DNA of 64,000 nucleotides, taken from positions 1,912,144 to 1,976,143 of the forward strand of contig OY848924.1 of the NCBI GenBank assembly GCA_963693285.1, in the 5' to 3' direction. Positions 34,714 through 48,783 of this stretch are shown piece by piece. Both the position numbers and the translations under genes were made by a program. The notes under the pieces were generated by a model. It ran no database searches and had not been told where the DNA came from. It saw only the letters and a list, made by a program, of their open reading frames with translations. Origin of the DNA: Xestospongia muta (lineage: Eukaryota; Porifera; Demospongiae; Haplosclerida; Petrosiidae). Numbering within the stretch: the stretch's first letter is position 1; each line of letters begins with the position of its first letter.

Positions 34714-37700
34714 ATTATCTATAGCATTTATGTCAGTATGTCCCACTTCAATTAATAACTTTAGAACATCAACATGACCATTTCCTGCTGCATAATGTGC
34801 TGCTGTTTTACCAACCTAGAAAACAAAAGAGGAAAATTTATTCAATTACAAAAAGCACAGAAACTATCATACAATAAGCTATATAGTCAATATAACAGTC
34901 ATCAATACTGATAATTATAGCTATTTTATTATAATGTCAAACCTGACGAATGACAGGGACATAAAAGGCATAAAACTAACCAAGATATTAAAACGAGTGT
35001 CTGTTTACTATAAACATCGCCATCAATAATAAACTAGGTCATCTAGGTCACAAATGTAGCATAACTACCACACTTATAATGATTATCAATTCTATTAACA
35101 CGATATAAATATTCAAACTTTAATTTATGACTACATTTAAAAGGTATAGAGTTTCTAAGTATTGTAACCACTGAGATGTTCTATGGAGGTTTTTATTGCA
35201 GTATATTAGAGAAGTTATATACTTGTCACCACTAATGTAAAATAAAGTGGCCATTTTAAATGTAATCATAAAGTCATTTTTATATAATAACTAACAAACA
35301 GTTTCTCTGTCCTGATTGATTATTGTAAACTTTATTTTTTTTAATAACAGAACAGACAGTGGGTGTATCTAATGTACTTCATGTGAACTTAGTATATATG
35401 AAATCTATTAGCCACATGAACTGATATAGAATATAGTGTTACAGATATTATTCTTCAATAATCTTAAGCTGTTGGCAAGCAATTGCAGTATATCTCAAGT
35501 ATGTCATTAATGCTAAGGTTTAATTTTTAAGGGGAGGGGTCTAGTTATATTATACTCTGTCTGACTTCAGTTCAGCCCTTCATTAAAAAAAAGGTGTTTT
35601 ATGCATGGATGTAAGGTGAGGTATTTTCTCACCTATTATATGCACTTAGTGTTGAAGTACATTTTGATATTATTCATTATTTGTTCACGTGAATGTCATG
35701 CAAACAGACCACGTTTTTTAGTGTCCATGAAGATACAAAGGGGAAAGAGACCGAAGTCACAAACTATTTCGAGGAACTCAACAGATGTCAATGGACTCAA
35801 AGACCTCTTAAACGAACTGCTGATGCCACAGGAGTTTCATGCACCAGTATCAAGAGGTTACGAAAAGAGAAGTTGACACTGGTGGAGCTGCTTTTTTTAA
35901 CTCAGTCTTCATTCTTTGTTAAAAGGTTCTTTTCAGAACCATGGTGGTTTATAGTTGCCTTAAATCGCAAAGACAATACCTGATTATTATTTTAATATAT
36001 AGTAATAATTGTTATAATAGAACATCTGTTCACATAATTAGAACTGTAATTTTGAAATGCCACACGGCTAAAGGTGTTCAATTTGAAGTATGATGAAGAT
36101 ATGCCATTGAAAATGTATGGAGGTTATAGTTTCTTACTTTCTTGTAGCACTAGAAAGCCAAATTTTCTATATAAAATGCACGTTTGCAAGCTGAATTGAA
36201 TGGTGCAAGTTCCATGCAGATATCACATAAAACGGCAAAGTTATTTACATGTCTGGGTAGTTCAACTCAACTTGGACAGAGTATAGTAACCATAGGTAAT
36301 TTAGATGTGTTAAAGACAGGCCCAGATAATGCACAATGTTCCATGACATTACTCTTTGTTTATCAGAATTAAGGGGTAACTATGACTTCTCAATGTAACC
36401 ACAAGTTTATTAGAATAGCAATTCTGCTACATGTTAAAGGGTATAGGGAGGTTTAACATCTAGTGAGCAACATATATCCATAGATGACATAAGCTTATTC
36501 AACATCCATAATGTATGTTCCATCCTTCCTATTGTCACTATGAGGTACATGTAATGAAAATAACTAATTACAACTACCACAGATATATTAATTAATTTAT
36601 AAAAGTTTAGTGATAAGAAACAACTGGAACTACAGTATTATATTAATACAAGTACTAGTATAACAATTATAACATCTGATCTGAAATAAGAGAAGATTAA
36701 TAGCTTATATTTGAATTATGGCTATCAGTGTTAGTAATAGCCACGTCATTTTTTAACCACACCTCTTGATAACATACAGATAACTTCTTGTACCTGATTT
36801 ACATGTCTAGTGTATGGCACATCCCCTATCTCAAAATTAAAATGGAATGGCTCACTATTGGTTGTTCTTCTTATGTTCATTTGTTTAGGGTTTAGGTTTT
36901 AGGTACAAGTCCAGTAACATTATAAAAGTATAGTATCATGCTAATAACACAATGCCTACAATCATCAGAACAGTTTGAAAAAAATGGCACAACATACTAG
37001 TGGGACCTCTGTGAATACCAAGATGTTTCCAACTATATATACTCAAATTACAACAGGCCACACCTACTGATACCTGACACTAAAAAAATTTGAACAAAAG
37101 GTCGATATAGACATTGCTAAAAACCACATCCACAACATTCAATATCTATTAAATATGGATTTAAATCTAGTAACATGTAGTAATCTCTACAAACAATATA
37201 CACTGACCACATCACAAATACTGGGATCTGCTTTGAAGTTTAACAGTAGCTGTACGATATCGCAGTAACCTTCTTTTGATGCTAAATTTAGAGCTGTTTT
37301 CTGATACTAGAGAAGTACACAAGTATTTATTGTTGATTATAACATAAAATTTTATACAATGTTATAATAATACCAATAATAAAATGGACTCCTTTTTAAA
37401 ATTTAAACTGGAATAAAATTATAAAAGTTGCCCTAACATGCTTTTATATGTATTGGTATTCAGTTGTTTTCTCTGTTATTGAAAAATGAAGATTTCAACT
37501 AGTTATGATAGAATAATAGAGAAGTATGGCTCACTAGTGGATATTTTTCCAATGCTCAAGAGTTTAGGGTTTAGGGTTTGGTTGCAAGTCTAGTAACAAC
37601 GTAAAAATATAGCATAATTCTAATGATACAATGCCTACAATCATTATAGCAGTTTGACACAAATGGCATAACACACTAGTGGAACCCCTATGATTTCGAC

Positions 37701-40700
37701 TACCAAGATGTTTCCAACTATATGTACTACTATTATAACAGGCCACACCTACTGATACCTGACACTGACTATCTTTGTTAATCCTTTACTAACAAAACTT
37801 GTAACAACAGGTCGATGTAGAAATTGCTAACAGCCACACCCTCAACATTCTATATCTATTAAATACTGATTTAAATCTAGTAATATGTAACAATCTCTAC
37901 AAACAATATACACTGACCCTTTCACCAATATTAGGATTTGCTTTGAAGTTTAACAGTAGCTTTACGATATCATAGTAACCTCCTTCTGACCCTAAATATA
38001 GAGCTATTTTCTGATACTAGAGGAAGTACACAAGTATTTATTGTTGATTATAATAACATTAAATTTTATAGAATATTATAATATATACTGATAATAAAAT
38101 GGACCACTTTTTAAAATTTAAACTGGAATAAAATTATAAAACTTGCCCTAACATGCTTTTATATGTATTGGTATTGCAGTTGTTTTCTCTGTTATTGAAA
38201 ACTGAAGATTTCAAGTAGTTATTATAGAATAATAGAAAAGTATGGCTCACTATTGGATGTTTTTCCTATGCTCAAGGGTTTAGCGTTTAGGCTTTGATTA
38301 CAAGTCTAGCAATAGTATAAAAGTATAGTATAATGCTAATGGTACAATGCCTACATTCATCAAAGGAGTTTGACACAAATGGCACAATATACTAGTGGGA
38401 CCTCTGTGATTACAAGATGTTTCCAACTATATGTACTACTATTATAACAGGCCACACCTACAGATATCTGACACTGACTATCTTTGTTAATCCTTTACTA
38501 ACAAAATTTCAATAACAAGTTGATATAGAAATTGCTAACAACTACACCCATAATATTCTATATGTATTAAATATGGATTTAAATCTAGTAACATGTAGTA
38601 ATCTCTACAAACAATATACACTCACCAAGTTGTCACAAAGATTGGGATCTACATTGGAGTTTAACAACTGTTGTACAACACAGTAACCCGCTTCTGACGC
38701 TAAATGTAGAGCTGTTTTCTGATACTAGAGGAAATACACAAGTATTTATTGTTGATTATAACAACATTAAATTTACTAGAATATTATAATATACACTGAT
38801 AATAAAATGGACCACTTTTTAAAATTTAAACTGGAATAAAATAATAAAACTTGCCCTAACATGCTTTTATATGTATTGGTATTGCAGTTGTTTTCTCTGT
38901 TATTGAAAACTGAAGATTTCAAGTAGTTATTATAGAATAATAGAAAAGTATGGCTCACTATTGGATGTTTTTCCTATGCTCAATGGGTTAAGAGTTTAGG
39001 CTTTGGTTACAAGTCTAGTAATAGTATAAAAGTATAGTATAATGCTAATGGTACAATGCCTACATTCGTCAAAGCAGTTTGACACAAATGGCACAATATA
39101 CTAGTGGGACCTCTGTGAATACCAAAATGTTTCCAACTATATGTACTACTATTATAACAGGCCACACCTACAGATACCTGACACTGACTATCTTTGTTAA
39201 TCGTTTACAAACAAAATTTGAACAACAAATTGATATAGAAATTGCTAACAACCACACTCATAACATTCTATATGTATTAAATATGGATTTAAATCTAGTA
39301 ACATGTAATAATCTCTACAAACAATATACACTCACCAAGTTGTCACGAAGATTGGGATCTGCTTTGGAGTTTAACAACAGTTGGATGACACAGTAACTTT
39401 TTTGTAACACTAAATGTAGAGCTTTTTTCTGATAATAGAGGAAGTACACAAGTATTTATTGTTGATTATAATAACATTAAATTTTATTGAATATTATAAT
39501 ATTTACTGATAATAAAATAGACCACTTTTTAAAATTTAAACTGGAATAATATTATAAACCTTGCCCTAACATGCTTTTATATGTATTGGTATTGCAGTTG
39601 TTTTCTCTATTATTGAAAACTGAAGATTTCAAGTTGTTATCATAGAATAATAGAGAAGTATGGCTCACTACTAGATGTTTTTCCTATGCTCAAGGGTTTA
39701 GAGTTTAGGCTTTGGTTACAAGTCTAGTAACAGTATAAAAGTATAGTATAATGCTAATGATACAATGACTAAATTCATCAAAGCAGTTTGACACAAATGG
39801 CACAATATACTAGTGGGTCTTCCGTGAATACCAAGATGTTTCCAACCATATGTACTACTATTATAACAGACCACACCTACAGATACTTGACAGTTACTAA
39901 CAAAATTTCAATAACAAGTTGATATAAAAATTGCTAACAGCCACACCCATAAGATTCTATATGTATTAAATGTGGATTTAAATCTAGCAGCATGTGATAA
40001 TCTCTATAAACAATATACACTTACCAAGTTTCACAAAGATTGGGATCTGCATTGTAGTTTAAGAACAGTTGTTTGATATCACAGAAACTTTTTTCTAACA
40101 CTAAATGCAAAGCTGTTTTCTGATACTAGAGGAAGTACACAAGTATTTGTTATTCATTTTAGTAGCATTAAATTTTAAAGAATATTATGATATTAATTCA
40201 TTACTTTCAATACTCACATATATCTATAGAATAATGTATAAAAACGTACATTAACATTGTATACAAACACAGTCCAAAACATCATATAACTGTCTAGTAT
40301 GTAAAGTGTGTTAGTGTAAATATATAATAACTACAACTACCACATATATTTATTAATTTATAAAGGTTTACTGGTAAGAAACAATATTAGTATAACAATT
40401 GTAACACCTGGTCTGAAAGAGATGAATAAAAATTCATTTTAGGATCATGGCTACAATTATTATTAACTACATGATATGTAGGGGTTGTTTGTTTATTATT
40501 ATGTAATGTATTTTAAAATATAACTCATAAGATATAAATGTGGTCATGTAATTCCTACAAACTTCCTTGTTTAGATTTGTATACAATATATCATTACAGG
40601 ACATGAAAACACAATAGGTAATTAATGTTAAACTAATATGTGGATATGCAGGGTTTTCCTCACACAGTAGTCATATGCTAGATTTAATAACAAATGTGAC

Positions 40701-43700
40701 TTTGATCTATATCTATAGTCTGTTCTAGATAAAGTAAAGTTTATCATTTCAAACATAATTTCTATATACTTAGGTTCTAACTTTGTCTTTGGCCTTAATC
40801 ACCTTCATATTGCTCTAGACATCTTATAGACATCTTTTAGTAGTTTTAAATATGTCTGCTTTTTCCTTTAATAATAATAACCACAACATTTTCTAACCAC
40901 ACCTCTTAGTAATAACAAAATAATACCAGGATCTTTTAATGATTAACTGCTATATTGTTAGTCCACAAACTAAGTAGACTTCAAAGGTTAGCTCCATAGA
41001 ATTTAATAATAGAAATGTTCATGTCATTTGTGGGCTAACATTCACTGACCATGAATATCATTTACCAAACACAAGATTATATCAATAAATACAAACCTAC
41101 TAGTTTATAAATAAAATAATAGCCTTTTGCTAAACTTGAATTTGGTATTATACTCTGTCCAAGTTGAGCTGTACTAATAGTACAAGGCTAGTAGGAAGTC
41201 TGCCAAATGTCAAAATAGTAATTAAAGTTGTGGGTTAAAAATTTTTTTGTTCATTAACATTGTATGACAATGTCAATAGAGTAAAATGATAGAGAAGTCT
41301 TATGGAAATAAGAAAATAAAGATTAACTGCCTTCTAGATGAAACAATGTCTACAAGAATGGGTGGGGCTAAATCTCTTAAATACCTTACTGTTCTCCTTT
41401 GTTATAGAATATATAACTTTAAAAAGTAAATACTAACAAACAACAGTAATTTATTACTATTTAATCAGTGTACTAACCTTCATATCACCACCATGACAAA
41501 CATTGACATTAGCACCTGATGTAAGTGCTAGAGTTACATTTTCTATATCACCATTTTCAGCTGAAGTCAAAAGTAAGTCATCCTGTTAAATAAATAATAT
41601 ATTATAACTGTGACATGTACCCACATATAATTAGGTCATGTTTATAATATATCATAACATATAAGATCACTATGTCCATGTCATCATATACAATAAATAT
41701 AATTATTATATTTATCACTTACATTTCTAACTTGGTCCATATCTCTTGCTCCAAAAGAACATAAGAGCTCAACAATGTTATCATGACCATACCAGTATGC
41801 TAGATAAAGTGGACTATGTCCCCACTATAAATGAAATAAATTATTTAATAATAATAATAGATTAAACTTGTTAAAGTGGACATATATAGAAATGTACATA
41901 CACACAAGGTCCAAAACAATCTTAGGACTGATCAGGTTTATTTCATGTAAGAACACATTAATGTTTTATATATTGTTTTACATATTACGTTTATTATATT
42001 TTCTAGTCATATTAGTAATTGTTATATATCAAACAACAAATGAGAGCTACTTTGTCCCAACCATACAAACTACATTGAAAATTAATTACATGGCATGAAA
42101 GGGTTAACTTAATTGTATTCATTACATTGGCTTTATCCTGTCCTATTAGACAGGTAGTACTACATATATGTACATGTAGTAGAGATAATAAATGAAATAT
42201 AAACTATATACAATACACACTGACCTTGTTGCAAACATTAGGATCTGCATTTGACTCCAGCAGAAATTGGACTACTTCGGTGTCACTATTACGTGAGGCT
42301 AAATGCAAAGCTGTATTATTATCCTAAATATAAAACAGCAAATAATGTGAATAAAAATATGACTACAACAATATTTAAAATACTACAGTAAAAGAATATA
42401 ACTAAGTCTGGTAATCAGTTGTAGTATAGTGAAGATATCACAGCAATGTTGAACATCATACTATAGAGTTAGTAACAGGTTAAAAATATAAGTATACACA
42501 GATGAAGCAGTGACTTTGTTAATGACAAAATTAGTATAATTCCTTGTCTATTACAACAATACAACAACATGGTTTGTTGTGGTATCTAGATATAGTAAGT
42601 TCATAACATAGAAGTCAAATTATATATTGAACTGTGGATTCTAATTATGTACTGTGGCTTTGAGTACCATACTTTGATTTTTAATTGATGGTATCTACAT
42701 AAACTATTTAGTGTCCTAGTGTTTTTATCATCATATTGATTCCTATATTACAATGTCATGACATATACAGTATAGCTCCTTAGGTTTTGAATATTTTATG
42801 ACAAAAAATATTATTCAAAGCATTAAATATTGTATATCTGACTTCTCATGAAAATATTATATTGTTTTTTAAATAAACTTATAATTGTGAAATTAATAAG
42901 TTATGTTTACTAGAAAAAAGTCATTTATTATAATATGATATAACATACTCTATTTTGGTCTAGATCTTTAGCATTCACATTAACATTCTTCTTTAAAGAT
43001 TCTTTCATTTTAACTACTAGACTTCTTACAGCAGCTGCTAACAATATTTCATCCTAAGAAATCACAATAAGTAAATACAGATAATGTACATTATAATAAA
43101 TACAACAGTATATACTAGGAATACACATGTACATAAATGTCACATGACCCAGATTTCATCAACCAGAAGCTCCATTATTAACTATGTATAAAGTACATGA
43201 CCATGTACAGTGTTATATAACTATATCCACATATCAAAGTACACTTTAATTATCAATTATGATTTCAAGACATTAATACTAACATTCACTAATAGAGAGA
43301 TAAAGATCTACTTTATGATGGAAGATTTACAATGCTACCATAGGGTTAAGATGGGTACCTAGTCAAAGACAATTTAGTCATTGTTTAAAAATACATTCAG
43401 TCGAGTTTAATCTTCTTTTCAAAAAAATCTTAGAAACTAATTGACACAAAAACTAAAGACTAAATATAAACCTGACAAATATTATATACTAAAATCAACT
43501 CACTAAACCATTTTACACTCTCTTTGAGTAGGTGTTAATCATTACATAAGGTCTATTGAATTTTATTAATCATGAAATAAACATTCTTGTGGTTACAAGT
43601 TCTGAAACCAATTAATTACATACCTAAACATGACAGATATACAAAAATTTACTTAGTACTAAGACACTCAGTAATATATCTTGACTTTAATTAATGTAAT

Positions 43701-45506
43701 TGTAAATGTTATATGAAGTCAATTGGTAACACTGTTGTATCTTAGTGTTATATGATATGTTTTAAACTAATGATTTAATGATAGTTACTAGCTATATAAA
43801 CTAATATTAAAAGAAAGTAGTGTGGAGATAAACAGAACATAGGTACACAACAATTATATCAGTAAAGGTCATAATAATTATCCATTAAATGTATTGTTAT
43901 GTGTATAAGGACTTGGGCAATAAATAGGAGACATTTTAATGTAAGTATGTACATGTAACAATCAAACACTTGAGTTATACTAAATATTGACCTCAACTAC
44001 ATACATGTATACACTTACATAATCAGGAGTAGCACCTGCATTTTCTAAGAACTGGACTATTGTGTTATGACCTCTGATGTAAGCTATAGTATGAGGTGTT
44101 ATTGGTATAAAATAATCACCTTTATGATCATTAACCTATATAATAAACAAATATATTTTAATACATGAAATAAATTAATTATTAATTAAGACATTACTAT
44201 CACACAATATAATGGATTTCATTCAATTAAATTAGAAAACAATATTAAAAATACTACATGTAAAGATCATGTATGTTATTAATTGTGGATACTAATTCAG
44301 TAACTTTAACAAATAGAATAATAATTAATAAATTGTGTAAATGTTGAAGTATTTAAATTAATATTTAGGTGTGGCTAAATGAGTTAATACTCATTAAATC
44401 CACATAATTTGAATTAATTACTTAAGTTAGTAGACACAAATAATAACAGTAGATTAAAGGGAAGTTAATAGAATCTTACCACAAAATGACATTTCAAGTT
44501 TGCTCCTTTCTGAAGGGCTTGTTCGACTTTTTCTAAATGTCCATCTTTAGCAGATTCCCAAAGTTCATAGTTCTATATAATAATAAAACAAGTCATTACA
44601 TTTAAACTAGTAAATCATACACAACTACATGTATTATATGAGACTAATAAAACTATAGGACAGGTCAACTACACAATACACAAAGTGACACTATTTATAT
44701 AAAAAGAACATGATGTAATTAGTATTTACATATATGACTAACAGAGATAATTAGACTATACTACAAATACAAGACTACACTAACTAATAATAAACAGTTC
44801 AATCATCTTTCCATTCTTTTGTTGCTAATATTTATTTGATATATGATATGATCAAGTAATAGTAATAACAGGACATTATTCAAGTATTAAAGTGAGTACT
44901 ATGAACACATAGAGACAGGTCCATAGAATGATAGTAGATACAACAATTGTTTACATAACTAATAGTATTTATCATGTGATAATGAACATGATTAGTTGTA
45001 AATTAATGAATATTAGTAGTGTCAATAATTATCACAGATAATCAGATATAATGTCACTCAACTAAAGTCTATAGGTTGTAATAAACTATCACTTAATGAA
45101 CAATTTGAGTTATGAAGAAGCTGTGTAGTCTATTTCCAAGTAATCTTTTCTATTTATGTAAAAAGAAGTACAAGAATCAAGAGAAACAATTTGACTATTT
45201 AGCTAGTTCCCAGTTCTCCACTTTATTAGTAATACTTTATAACATTATCAAAGAACTTATTACCTGTAAAATATTCAATGATGGCAAGTGATGTTGAAAT
45301 AAATTTATGAGGGAACATTAACAATATACTGTAATAGATTGTGTGTTACAGCCATTTTACTATGCCTTTCTCTACATATAAACCATACCATACTTAATAA
45401 TGATATGTAATGTATTGATTGTACACTAACACATGTAGTATAATGGATTAGTTACTAATATACTTACAATATGATTCTGCTCTCTCTCTGAAAGTTGAGC
45501 TGCCAT
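34714..45506 (-). CDS. Gene 2: N-terminal ankyrin exons with start codon
   Basis: The first coding exon 45468-45506 gives MAAQLSEREQNHI. In phase-0 order follow 44480-44572 (YELWESAKDGHLEKVEQAL), 44019-44135, 42949-43053, 42225-42323, 41723-41824, 41478-41582, 40025-40125, 39336-39428, 38626-38724, 37918-38016, 37208-37306 and 34714-34815. Nearly all are single ankyrin repeats (for example NTALHLASRNSDTEVVQFLL). 40025-40125 has a 1-nt deletion before its donor and 39336-39428 has lost the normal acceptor (CTCTAG to CTCTAT), using CAG a few bases on. The next exon is the dead ROC-COR copy. The exons could instead splice to gene 1 at 31,683, since all boundaries are phase 0. Confidence 0.75.
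35540..36370 (+). mobile_element. DDE-transposon remnant with helix-turn-helix piece
   Basis: Around 35,693-35,880 the plus strand reads VTNYFEELNRCQWTQRPLKR, then TADATGVSCTSIKRLRKEK. The pattern 'fFee..........RtAdAtGvs..ti.ri.ke' is the N-terminal HTH of DDE transposases common in invertebrates. Downstream there is no catalytic region. A related, more decayed copy is at 61,550-62,100, and the shared 3' part (about 35,995-36,130) matches 61,905-62,085. Family is inferred from this motif only. Confidence 0.55.
37208..40125 (-). repeat. Tandem array of five ~709-bp ankyrin exon+intron units
   Basis: Exon low ends are at 37208, 37918, 38626, 39336 and 40025, spaced 710, 708, 710 and 689 bp. 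Exon and intron are both duplicated, including an intron block with GCCACACCTACTGATACCTG and a GTATTGGTATTGCAGTTG stretch. The units decay towards the gene's 5' side (40025 frameshift, 39336 acceptor change). Confidence 0.85.
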
Positions 45507-46019
45507 TACCAGGTGAGGGTTGGTACTAGTAACTTGATTTTTAATAGAACATTAGATATCAATATATATATATCAGTTACTATAATGTATTATATATATC
45601 ACTATAAAAATGTCATTTCAGTCAAGACCTTGGTTACCATTGTTTCATCAATACAATGCAAGCCTAATACTAAGTTACCACAAACCAAACCAGTCTACCT
45701 CAATATGTATAAAGCTGTCAAAATAATATTTGAAGGGGCCATAAATATAAGATTGATACTATTTCAACTGAACTAATCAGTATACTAGTTACTATCATTG
45801 TAACTAGTAAAAAGACTGTCTTGATATCAGAATTAACTAAAATACGCAAAGTTATGCAGCTGTACTTCCTCTCTAGAGTATCCACTCAGAATTTTATAGG
45901 AAGTAACATATTTCGTATATGTAGTCAACCAGTAAACATTGTAATACTACATATGTGATATATGATTCATATTATCCACTTACAATACTACTAATTAACT
46001 TGTATTTTATATTACTTAC

Positions 46020-46100
46020 CAACTAAGTCACTCGTATATCGCGTCTTTTTCTTAGCCTATCACCAGTTGTTAAGGGCGTCGGTTGACAATCATGGGTGGG
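46020..46100 (-). promoter_or_regulatory. Likely 5' untranslated exon and promoter side of gene 2
   Basis: The minus strand has a strong GTAAGTAATA donor just below 46,020. An acceptor CTAG lies shortly upstream of the ATG at 45,506. Local GC is higher than around it. A non-coding first exon here would place gene 2's promoter at about 46.1-46.35 kb, back to back with the plus-strand phospholipase pseudogene. No core promoter motif was identified. Confidence 0.4.
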
Positions 46101-46382
46101 GCTCAAATCATCTCCAACTACAGGGGCTACCTCAGGTCTCTCATTCAGAAGATAATCTACTGACTTATGGCATCATATGATCCCTCATCTACAAATCCCT
46201 CTTCATATTTCAATGTTTCTAATATCCAAAGTCGTCTTGTCCCTTTTTAACAATTAAAGGAGAGAACACACAGAAAATCAAAAGAAACTCCTCTCCCCTC
46301 AACTTTGCAACAACAGCAGGAAACAATACAGCCTATTTCAGTACTCAGACGTAAATGTCTAGGATCTTCTAACTACTTTTAA

Positions 46383-48783
46383 AGATGTCCAGTGCCAGGA
46401 CGAACAGAACCCGAGAACCAGACACAGCAAAGACCACGCCCATCTAGTTTCCATGGTGAAGATTCATTGAAGATAATTGAACTTCGATATCAAGAGTCAT
46501 CAGAATCACAGCCAACTATTGAACAAAAACCAGTTCCAAAACCACGTACTAAGGTACCAGGTAGAGGTTCTATATCAATAACACAGGTATCTGAAATACA
46601 ATTTGAACATGAGATTTCTCAAGAGTCACCGGATGATGGTAGAAAAAGTGTTTATTCTAAAGGAAGTAAAGAATACAAACTTGAACAAAAGAAAAATCAG
46701 GAACATTAAAAAACAAAGGCCAATGGTCATTATATAGCTCCATTCCTGGTCCATGGTACCAGTATTAGTCCATATGACTCTGATCCTCCCAGTCTCATAC
46801 CTATACTAGATTTGGCAACTGATGATTTATGTCAATACAACATCATTATGTAGGAGATAATGAAGAAGATACTAAAGAGAAAACAGTATGTTATGTAATG
46901 TAAAGTGTACCATTCATTATTCCATCAATTTATTTATCTATTAATTTATGTATCTTTTGATATAGTTGGATATAAATGAAATATCTACTAGTGGTCTTCT
47001 GGGAGAACGAGAATCAACTCCAGAGACACCCAACTTTGAAATACCTGGTTTATCATTTAATGAAGTGAGGATTTTCATAAAATAATGTCATTATTATTGT
47101 GTTCACTACCTGTATAGACCCAGGATGAATTACATCATATTACATCATCAACAGAAAAGAGAATACCTCCTGATAAACCTCCAAGGTAAAGAAAATATTT
47201 CACTACAATTAACTATATTAACTATATTAACTATATTAAATATATTAAATATATTTTGTTCATTTTTTCTGAGAGAAAAAGAAAAGTGCTCCTGTCATTG
47301 AGTCTCCTACCATATTGTATCATTATGAACGACGTCAAACTACTCCAGAATTATGTAGATCTGTATCCTCTGTATCTTTCCAGTCATCATCTTCAGAGAG
47401 AAGTAAATCTAAAGGATTATTTGGTACATTCAGACATGTAAGTTTACATTTATAATAACTTTAAATTGTACGTCTTTGTAAAGTATGTAAGAGAACACGA
47501 TCAGATAATCTCTCTATAGCAACTACATGACATCTTTAAAGATAAAACTATAGACCCTAATATCAGAGATGATGCAGGATATACTGCTCCTCATTGGTAT
47601 GTACAGAAACCACGAAGAGATCATCATAAGTTACTACTACCTTGTCTTCAAAGTGGGTGTGGCTTTGATATTAATGCAAGAAATCACTCCACTTAACAGT
47701 ATACATAAACCAAAGTATGATTGATATAGTGTGTACTTATGATCATTTGATTCTTAGAATAATGTTATGTACTGTTAATGAAGAACAACTTCCACTTAAA
47801 GTCCAATTCTTTAATAACTTTATGACAGATAAACCAGAACTAACAGACAGTAAGTTTTAATATATAGCTAAACAATAGATAAGTATTGTTCCTTTCTTTC
47901 CACAGTTCCTGCAACTAGTACTGCTCCTATGTACTTTACAACCTATCAAGGCAAGTATGTTGATGGAGGTGTCATGGCTAATAATCCATGTGAGTTTGCT
48001 ATGAAAGAGATCAACTTGTATGACCAGTCCATGGGAATACTGGAGCGACATTTTCTATTAGCTATGTCTGTGGGTACTGGTATATATCCACACAAGACAC
48101 TAGAAGGAGGAGAGTGGGGCAAAGGATTTAATATTAAGAAACAGTTACAGTATGTTAAAGAAATGGTGGACATGTTAAGTCAAGCTGTGAGTTGTATAAG
48201 TAAATAATGTTAACATGTAGTCTCATTGAAGAGGAAGTAATGACAACAGTTTTTATAGATAACTCATATGACCTTAAAAGGGAATGTTTAATTGTATTCA
48301 CAACATAGTGAATTGTATTCACATGTACACAAACTTCCAAATATGGTCATGTGCTGAGCAATAGTTTCTTCTTCCTTAGTTATAAATTATTGTCTATGTA
48401 AACTGTGTTCAGTTATGTCCATGTAGGATGTTTGATAATATAACATTGTTAGTTTATATATTACATGATCTCTTATTTACTATAGATTAGTGAGTCAGAG
48501 ACAACTGCTGACAAATTTGCTATCTCATGTCAGAAATGTCGTGATTCTATTCCTTTCTTTCATTTCAATCCTCAACTATAGTAATAGAGGGTGTGTCTCC
48601 TGGAGAGATTGATGACTGGAAAATAGTGGAACTAATACTACAAACAAAACAATACTTAGCTAGTCAAGTTAGTACTATTTTATATATTCTAGTTATATGT
48701 CACTATTGTAGGATGTACAAGATAAACTTGACCAACTAGTTCAACTCTTTAAACATCTTGTTGATCAATCTACTCATAAATAA
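46383..48783 (+). pseudogene. Ankyrin/patatin (iPLA2-like) phospholipase pseudogene
   Basis: iPLA2 enzymes release fatty acids from phospholipids with a Ser/Asp dyad. Pieces run in order: a proline-rich N-terminus (VPKPRTKVPGRGSI; in-frame TAA at 46,707), 46966-47064, 47118-47185, about 47274-47437, an ankyrin piece at 47520 (RDDAGYTAPHW, DINARN, then TAA at 47,694), 47758-47849 (LCTVNEEQLPLKVQFF, the family's segment before 'frNY'), 47906-48186 (YVDGGVMANNPCEFAMKEI, the catalytic Asp in DGG), 48486-48667 (IPFFHFNPQL then a frameshift, then DDWKIVELI) and 48712-48783 ending in TAA. The exons with the GxSxG serine are absent between the ankyrin and LCTV pieces. Two stops, frameshifts and the missing nucleophile mean no enzyme. 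Confidence 0.85.

Noticed and set aside
36888..36905. TTTAGGG-like telomere repeats (also at about 37,563 and 58,280)
   Set aside because: Only two or three imperfect repeats, inside duplicated ankyrin introns; too short for an interstitial telomere and copied along with the unit.
39079..39396. Plus-strand 105-codon frame in the ankyrin array
   Set aside because: Antisense to an ankyrin exon and intron; the duplicated units show the sense exon is the conserved part.
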